Of a stretch of 64,000 nucleotides of DNA, positions 59,676 through 64,000 are shown piece after piece. This DNA is from Bordetella parapertussis. Lineage in GTDB: Bacteria; Pseudomonadota; Gammaproteobacteria; Burkholderiales; Burkholderiaceae_B. The stretch is taken from assembly GCA_945897365.1 (NCBI GenBank), contig CAMDFD010000006.1:101174-165173 (forward strand). Direction: 5' to 3'. The notes beneath the pieces were generated by a model. It was not told the DNA's origin. It was given only the letters and a program-made list of their open reading frames with translations, and made no database searches. How positions within the stretch are numbered: the first letter of the stretch is position 1; each line of letters opens with the position of its first letter. The translations under genes were made by a program, and so were the position numbers.

Positions 59676-62161
59676 ACATTCTCAAGGTCATTTTTAAACA
59701 AACTTGGCGGGATGTCCGTGCGGGCGACTTGCGTTTGCTAGGACTCGCCGTGGTGATTGCGGTGGCTGCCGTGACAAGCGTGGGCTTTTTAGCTGACCGC
59801 GTGGGACGTGCTTTGGAGCGTGACGCTGCTCAGATGTTGGGGGCCGATCTGGTGGTGGAGTCTTCCAAGCCTATTGCTCCCACTTTTGTTGAGCACGCAC
59901 AAAGTCTGGGCTTGCGCACTGTGCTCGGTTGGCAGTTCCCTTCGATGGTGGGTCGTGACGGGCGGTTGGTACTGGCTTCGATCAAAGGTATTGAGTCAGG
60001 CTATCCTCTGAGAGGAGGTTTGCGCACGACCGAGGTCTTGGGCGGACCCGAGCAGCTCACCGAGTTCGCACCGGAGGTGGGGCAGGCTTGGGTGGATGCC
60101 CAAGTCTTGAGCCAGACAGGTTTAAGTATTGGTGAAACCATCAACGTCGGTGATTTGAGCCTCAAGGTGACACGCGTGATCACCTACGAGCCTGACCGTG
60201 GCGCACAGTTTGTCAACCTTGCCCCGCGTGTCATGTTGCGGGCTGAGGATTTAAAACGCTCGGGCTTGATTGCGCCGGGTAGCCGCATTGGCTACAACTT
60301 TTTAGTCGCAGGCGATCTCCCAGCCGTCGACGTCTTTCGCGAATGGTTGTCCCGCTCTATGACGGCCGGGCAAAAGATTGTGACGGTCGAAGCCGGTCGT
60401 CCTGAAATCAGACGCTCCCTTGACCGAGCGCAGGAGTTTCTCGCTTTGGTCGCCATGTTGGCGGTGCTGATCGCGGCGGTCGCGGTGGCCTTGGGCGCAA
60501 GACGTTTTAGCCAACGACATCGCAACAGTGTGGCGGTGATGCGCTGCCTGGGTGCGACGCAAGCCAAAGTCACTACTATTTTATTGGGCGAGTTTGTCTT
60601 GATGGGTCTATTTGCCTCGCTTGTAGGGATGGCGTTAGGTTGGGGTGGACAGGCTCTGATGGTACAGGCTCTCGGAGCCTTGCTCGGCGCCGATTTGCCT
60701 CAGGCCAGTATCGAGCCTGCTTTGCAGGGTTTGTTTGCTGGCTTGTGGTTATTGTTGGCCTTCGCTTGGCCGCCACTGAACGGCTTGCGGCATGTACCTC
60801 CCTCGCAAATTTTGCGTGTTCAGCAAGACGGTATTCCCCTACAGAGTCTCATGGGCTATGCCTTGGGCTTATCTGGATTTTCAGTATTGATGTGGTGGGT
60901 CGCCAACGACGTCAAACTCGGCATCGGGCTCGCGGCAGGTTTCTTTGCGGCGGCCGCACTGTTTGCCGGTCTGGGTATGTTGGTCTTGTGGGTGCTCTCC
61001 GGGCTGAGAGGGCGTCTCAAAAGCTTTCCTGTTTTGCGTTTTGCATTAGCAGGTGTCGTGCGTCGCCGAGGCGCGACGATTGCGCAAACGAGCGCGCTCG
61101 CCGTGGGCATGATGGCGATTCTGTTGCTGACCATTGTGCGGACCGATTTGCTGGCTGGCTGGCAACGTACCTTGCCTGCGGATGCGCCAAACCGGTTTTT
61201 GATCAATATTCAGACCGATCAGGTACCCAGTATTGAAAAAACACTGAGTGAGGCTGGGCTGACTCAGGTCAGGCTTTCACCCATGGTGCGTGGCCGGTTT
61301 GTCGCTCTGAACGACCGCGCGGTTTCCGCCGCTGATTATGATGACGCGCGTGCCCAGCGCATGGTCGAACGCGAATTCAACCTCTCGTATGCCGATCGTT
61401 TGCCCGAGCCCGGACAAATTGTGGCGGGACGTGATCTGAATGCCTCGCGCCCAGAAGTGTCGCTTGAGATCAGTCTGGCCAAGTCACTTGGCCTGAAAGT
61501 CGGCGATATGCTGGACTTTGATGTGGCGGGTGAAAAAGTGCGCCTTGAGGTGACCAGTCTGCGACGTGTAGACTGGGATTCGATGCGCGCGAACTTTTTT
61601 GCGATTACGACACCCGCAGCCCTTAAGGACGCACCTCAGACGTGGATGACCGCTTTTTATCTACCCCCGGACCGCCTCACGGTCACGCAACAGCTTGTCA
61701 AACAGTTCCCTAATCTGACTGTGTTCGATGTCGGAGCGATCTTAAGTCAGTTGCAAAACATTCTCGATAAAGTGTCTGTTGCCGTACAAGGACTCTTTTT
61801 GTTTTCCGTCTTTGCCGGCGCGATTGTTCTTGCCGCGGCCTTGTCGGCGACCCGAGACGAACGGGTCAGAGAGGCTGCCTTATTGAGAGCCTTTGGCGCG
61901 ACGCGACGACAACTCGCCGGCGCTCAACGGATCGAGTTGCTTGCAGTGGGCGCGTTGGCGGGATTGCTGGCCGCGGGTGGCGCGACATTAGCGGCTTGGG
62001 CCTTATCGCATTGGGTCTTTGAGTTCGATATGCGCTTTTCGCTCTGGCCTTGGGCGTTGGGATTGTCGGTGTGTATGCTGGGTGCCTGGTTGGCGGGGGC
62101 CGTCGTATTGCGCGGTGTATTAAGAACGCCGCCACTTCATATTTTGAGGCATCATACTTAA
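59672..62161 (+). CDS. FtsX-like ABC-type permease (YbbP/COG3127 family)
   Basis: 829 residues. One N-terminal membrane helix precedes a large extracytoplasmic domain, then FtsX-like helices (about 255-370), a middle set, a second periplasmic domain, and C-terminal helices with the FtsX motif ATRDERVREAALLRAFGATRRQ. YbbP-type permeases normally work with a YbbA-like ATPase on lipids or lipoproteins. No ATPase gene is next to it, although radA is directly coupled upstream. The substrate is unknown. Confidence 0.88.
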   Translation: MNILKVIFKQTWRDVRAGDLRLLGLAVVIAVAAVTSVGFLADRVGRALERDAAQMLGADLVVESSKPIAPTFVEHAQSLGLRTVLGWQFPSMVGRDGRLVLASIKGIESGYPLRGGLRTTEVLGGPEQLTEFAPEVGQAWVDAQVLSQTGLSIGETINVGDLSLKVTRVITYEPDRGAQFVNLAPRVMLRAEDLKRSGLIAPGSRIGYNFLVAGDLPAVDVFREWLSRSMTAGQKIVTVEAGRPEIRRSLDRAQEFLALVAMLAVLIAAVAVALGARRFSQRHRNSVAVMRCLGATQAKVTTILLGEFVLMGLFASLVGMALGWGGQALMVQALGALLGADLPQASIEPALQGLFAGLWLLLAFAWPPLNGLRHVPPSQILRVQQDGIPLQSLMGYALGLSGFSVLMWWVANDVKLGIGLAAGFFAAAALFAGLGMLVLWVLSGLRGRLKSFPVLRFALAGVVRRRGATIAQTSALAVGMMAILLLTIVRTDLLAGWQRTLPADAPNRFLINIQTDQVPSIEKTLSEAGLTQVRLSPMVRGRFVALNDRAVSAADYDDARAQRMVEREFNLSYADRLPEPGQIVAGRDLNASRPEVSLEISLAKSLGLKVGDMLDFDVAGEKVRLEVTSLRRVDWDSMRANFFAITTPAALKDAPQTWMTAFYLPPDRLTVTQQLVKQFPNLTVFDVGAILSQLQNILDKVSVAVQGLFLFSVFAGAIVLAAALSATRDERVREAALLRAFGATRRQLAGAQRIELLAVGALAGLLAAGGATLAAWALSHWVFEFDMRFSLWPWALGLSVCMLGAWLAGAVVLRGVLRTPPLHILRHHT

Positions 62162-62190
62162 GCCCTTGGACACTGGAGAAAAGCGCGCGG

Positions 62191-62604
62191 ATGAATCAAA
62201 CTGAGCAACAAACCCAACCCGCTGGACCTTCGATCTTTGAGATGCTGGGGGGAGAGCCTGGTGTCCGCCGTCTGGTGGATCGTTTTTACGATTTGATGGA
62301 CGTGGATACTGACCTTAAATTATTACGTGATGTTCATGGGGCGAGTTTAGACCAGGCACGTGACAAGCTATTCTGGTATTTGTGTGGTTACTTTGGTGGG
62401 CCGCAGCATTATGTCGAGCGTTTTGGTCATCCTCGCTTGCGCGCGAGACATCTACCCTTTTCCATTGGAATCGCGGAGCGCGATCAATGGTTACTGTGCA
62501 TGGGTCGCGCGATGAGGGAGCTCGACTATCCTGAACCTTTGCTGGACCGGATGCTGGAGATTTTTTTCGGCGTTGCGGACTGGATGCGAAACCGAGATGG
62601 CTGA
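62191..62604 (+). CDS. Group 2 truncated haemoglobin
   Basis: 137 residues from the ATG at 62191 with GGAGAA upstream. The globin core keeps the B-helix tyrosine (RFYDLMDVD), the proximal histidine segment FGHPRLRARHLPF and the G-helix tryptophan in RDQWLLCM, as in GlbO/YjbI-type proteins. These bind O2 or handle peroxide or NO. It overlaps the Kdo-kinase gene by 8 bases. Confidence 0.92.
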   Translation: MNQTEQQTQPAGPSIFEMLGGEPGVRRLVDRFYDLMDVDTDLKLLRDVHGASLDQARDKLFWYLCGYFGGPQHYVERFGHPRLRARHLPFSIGIAERDQWLLCMGRAMRELDYPEPLLDRMLEIFFGVADWMRNRDG

Positions 62605-63349
62605 GATGAATCAAGATGCTCTTGAGCAGACGGTGGACCAACTCACCTTGCCTGATCGTTGGTTCCGTATTGATCATGCCTTAATTGAACATGGTATCTC
62701 TGAGGCTGCGATTTGGGATTGTTTCGACCCAGAGACGCCGGGCCTGGGGGCCCGCTCAGTGACGGCAGGAGGGCGTGCTGCAGCCTGGTTTGTCCAAGTC
62801 GGTGCCTTTGAGGCGGTCTTGAGACACTATCGGCGAGGCGGTCTCATCGCCAAGTTTGTACAAAACCGTTATCTGTGGACAGGCTTTGAAAAAACACGAG
62901 CGAGCGTTGAGTTTGATCTGGTGCGCACACTCTGGCGCTCTGGTTTGCCAGTGCCTCGACCCCTGGGTGCGGCTGCTTGGCGACATGGAATCACCTATCG
63001 CGCAGCTTTGCTGACTCAACGTATTCCGAATGCCAAGCCTCTGGCCCATAGTCAGGAGCTTGAGATTTTCAAGCGCGCGGGCGCAGCTATTGCGGCGATG
63101 CATCGGTTTGGTGTGTGGCATGCCGATCTCAATGTCTTTAACGTCTTATTTGACGATCAAGGAAAAGTCTGGCTGATTGACTTTGATCGGGGACGTCTCG
63201 GCAAACTTACCCCAAGTCAGCGTGCCGAAAACCTTTCGCGACTTTTGCGTTCGCTTAAAAAACTATCATTAGCGGCGCATCATTCTTGTTGGCTTTCCTT
63301 GATCGAAGGCTATCAAGAGGTATGGTTTGCCGCTGAGCAATTAAAATAA
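62597..63349 (+). CDS. kdkA: 3-deoxy-D-manno-octulosonic acid (Kdo) kinase
   Basis: 250 residues from ATG at 62597; a second ATG three codons later is also possible. Kinase-like motifs are GGLIAKFVQNRYLWTGFEKT, the catalytic loop HADLNVFNVLFDD and the metal site WLIDFDRGRLG. KdkA phosphorylates Kdo of lipopolysaccharide at the inner membrane, as in Haemophilus. No other LPS genes are nearby. Confidence 0.88.
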   Translation: MAEMNQDALEQTVDQLTLPDRWFRIDHALIEHGISEAAIWDCFDPETPGLGARSVTAGGRAAAWFVQVGAFEAVLRHYRRGGLIAKFVQNRYLWTGFEKTRASVEFDLVRTLWRSGLPVPRPLGAAAWRHGITYRAALLTQRIPNAKPLAHSQELEIFKRAGAAIAAMHRFGVWHADLNVFNVLFDDQGKVWLIDFDRGRLGKLTPSQRAENLSRLLRSLKKLSLAAHHSCWLSLIEGYQEVWFAAEQLK

Positions 63350-63392
63350 CGTACCAAACGCACTGACTTTATAAAATATAGGAATAGGCGAC

Positions 63393-63752
63393 ATGGCATT
63401 GAAACTTTATGGATTAGCCAAATGCAGTACTTGCCTCAAAGCGCGTGCTTGGCTAGATGAAAAGGGCATCGCCCATCAGTTTCAAGACTACCGAGACGTA
63501 CCCGTCGATCCTGCGACGCTCAAAGCGTGGGCTGAGTCTCTTGGCGGCTGGGAAAAACTCGTTAACCGTGCCTCGATGACGTGGCGCAATCTGGATGACA
63601 GCCTCAAAGCACCTGCCACCGACAAACAATGGCTATCCCTCATTGCAGACTATCCCGCCTTGATCCGACGGCCCGTGACGGTGTATGCCGATCATTCTGT
63701 GACGGTTGGCTTTAATGAAAAACGCTTTGCTGAAAAACTAGGTCAAGCTTGA
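63393..63752 (+). CDS. ArsC/Spx-family thioredoxin-fold reductase (YffB-like)
   Basis: 119 residues. The N-terminal MALKLYGLAKCSTCLKARAW carries a CxxC pair (CSTC), and IRRPVTVYADHSVTVGFNEK near the C-terminus fits the ArsC fold. The YffB-like group is not a proven arsenate reductase; a general thiol role is likely. The stop overlaps rmuC (TTGA). Confidence 0.88.
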   Translation: MALKLYGLAKCSTCLKARAWLDEKGIAHQFQDYRDVPVDPATLKAWAESLGGWEKLVNRASMTWRNLDDSLKAPATDKQWLSLIADYPALIRRPVTVYADHSVTVGFNEKRFAEKLGQA

Positions 63753-64000
63753 TAGATTTAACCGCACTCAATGATCCTGCCGTGCTGCTTCCGCTTATAG
63801 CGGGAGCCAGTTTTTTGGCAGTCCTCTTCTCATTGTTGGCTTGGCTGCGTGCCGGACGTGCGCAGCACGTTCCAACCGACCCCAGACTGGATCAAATTGT
63901 CACCGGTCAGGAGCGACTTGAGCGCGGCTTGAGGACAGAGCAAGCGGAGACGCACCGACAGTTGCGCACAGAACTCGCGGAGTCCTCGCGCGCACTGAGA
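63749..64000 (+). CDS. rmuC: DNA recombination protein RmuC, N-terminal part
   Basis: A TTG start at 63749 overlaps the stop of the ArsC-like gene and opens a frame that runs off the window (84 codons). An N-terminal membrane helix (LLPLIAGASFLAVLFSLLAW) is followed by a coiled coil (GQERLERGLRTEQAETHRQ), the layout of RmuC. The nuclease-like domain lies outside the window. RmuC limits sequence inversions at repeats. Confidence 0.8.
   Translation, partial: MIDLTALNDPAVLLPLIAGASFLAVLFSLLAWLRAGRAQHVPTDPRLDQIVTGQERLERGLRTEQAETHRQLRTELAESSRALR

Overview
The window looks like a piece of chromosome from a betaproteobacterium of the order Burkholderiales, most likely an Alcaligenaceae-type organism of moderate GC content. 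This rests on gene content and order, not on a database search. Supporting points are the rpsF-priB-rpsR-rplI order, the scpB-rluB-rimP-nusA-infB-rbfA-truB-typA block, three Bug/TctC-type periplasmic receptors, an hpnCDE squalene operon, an alaC-hom-thrC operon and a PIN-PhoH protein. No rRNA genes, CRISPR array, complete insertion sequence, integrase or phage gene was seen. One tRNA gene (initiator tRNA-fMet) is present.

Layout. 1-4.0 kb: the 3' part of an aminotransferase gene, a LON-substrate-binding-domain protein, arfB, a 49-residue basic protein and a TPR/O-GlcNAc-transferase (SPINDLY-like) gene. 4.0-8.0 kb: a leftward catabolic operon (amidase, TauD-type dioxygenase, Bug receptor, carboxymuconolactone-decarboxylase-like protein). 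8.1-9.6 kb: dinB and a truncated DAHP-synthase (aroG) stub. 9.6-20.0 kb: accessory catabolic region. Its core is a divergent pair of operons. Leftward are a CitE-like lyase, a Bug receptor, a CaiB/BaiF CoA-transferase and a lactonase-like amidohydrolase. Rightward are a Bug receptor, LeuC/LeuD-like hydratase subunits and an isocitrate-lyase/PEP-mutase-family lyase. A nitroreductase, a PaaG-like enoyl-CoA hydratase/isomerase and a degenerate CobW/COG0523-like protein follow. 20.4 kb: tRNA-fMet with its own promoter and terminator.

20.6-32.1 kb: the information-processing block scpB, rluB, rimP, nusA, infB, rbfA, truB, typA, closed by a strong terminator. 32.1-39.3 kb: succinate-semialdehyde dehydrogenase, a LOG-family protein, polA, htpX and a Rieske oxygenase. 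39.5-42.6 kb: xseB-ispA-dxs, isoprenoid precursor synthesis. 42.7-45.6 kb: rpsF-priB-rpsR-rplI, a terminator, then dnaB. 45.6-50.7 kb (leftward): a PBP7-like endopeptidase, pdxA, PIN-PhoH, a Bcp peroxiredoxin and an Mth938-like protein. 50.9-55.2 kb: alaC-hom-thrC and crcB. 55.1-58.1 kb (leftward): hpnC-hpnD-hpnE, which make squalene from the farnesyl diphosphate that IspA supplies. 58.3-64 kb: radA, an FtsX-like permease, a truncated haemoglobin, Kdo kinase, an ArsC-family reductase and the start of rmuC.

Most of the window is conserved housekeeping. The unusual part is the 9.4-20 kb stretch. It lies between a broken aroG and the tRNA-fMet gene, encodes an unassigned organic-acid pathway around a palindromic operator candidate, has no local regulator, and ends in a protein that seems to have lost its GTPase P-loop. 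Other points of interest are the long basic and Gly/Arg-rich tails on RluB, structured leaders before rimP and rpsF, an atypical Rieske motif, and a lysine-rich linker in the PBP7-like protein.
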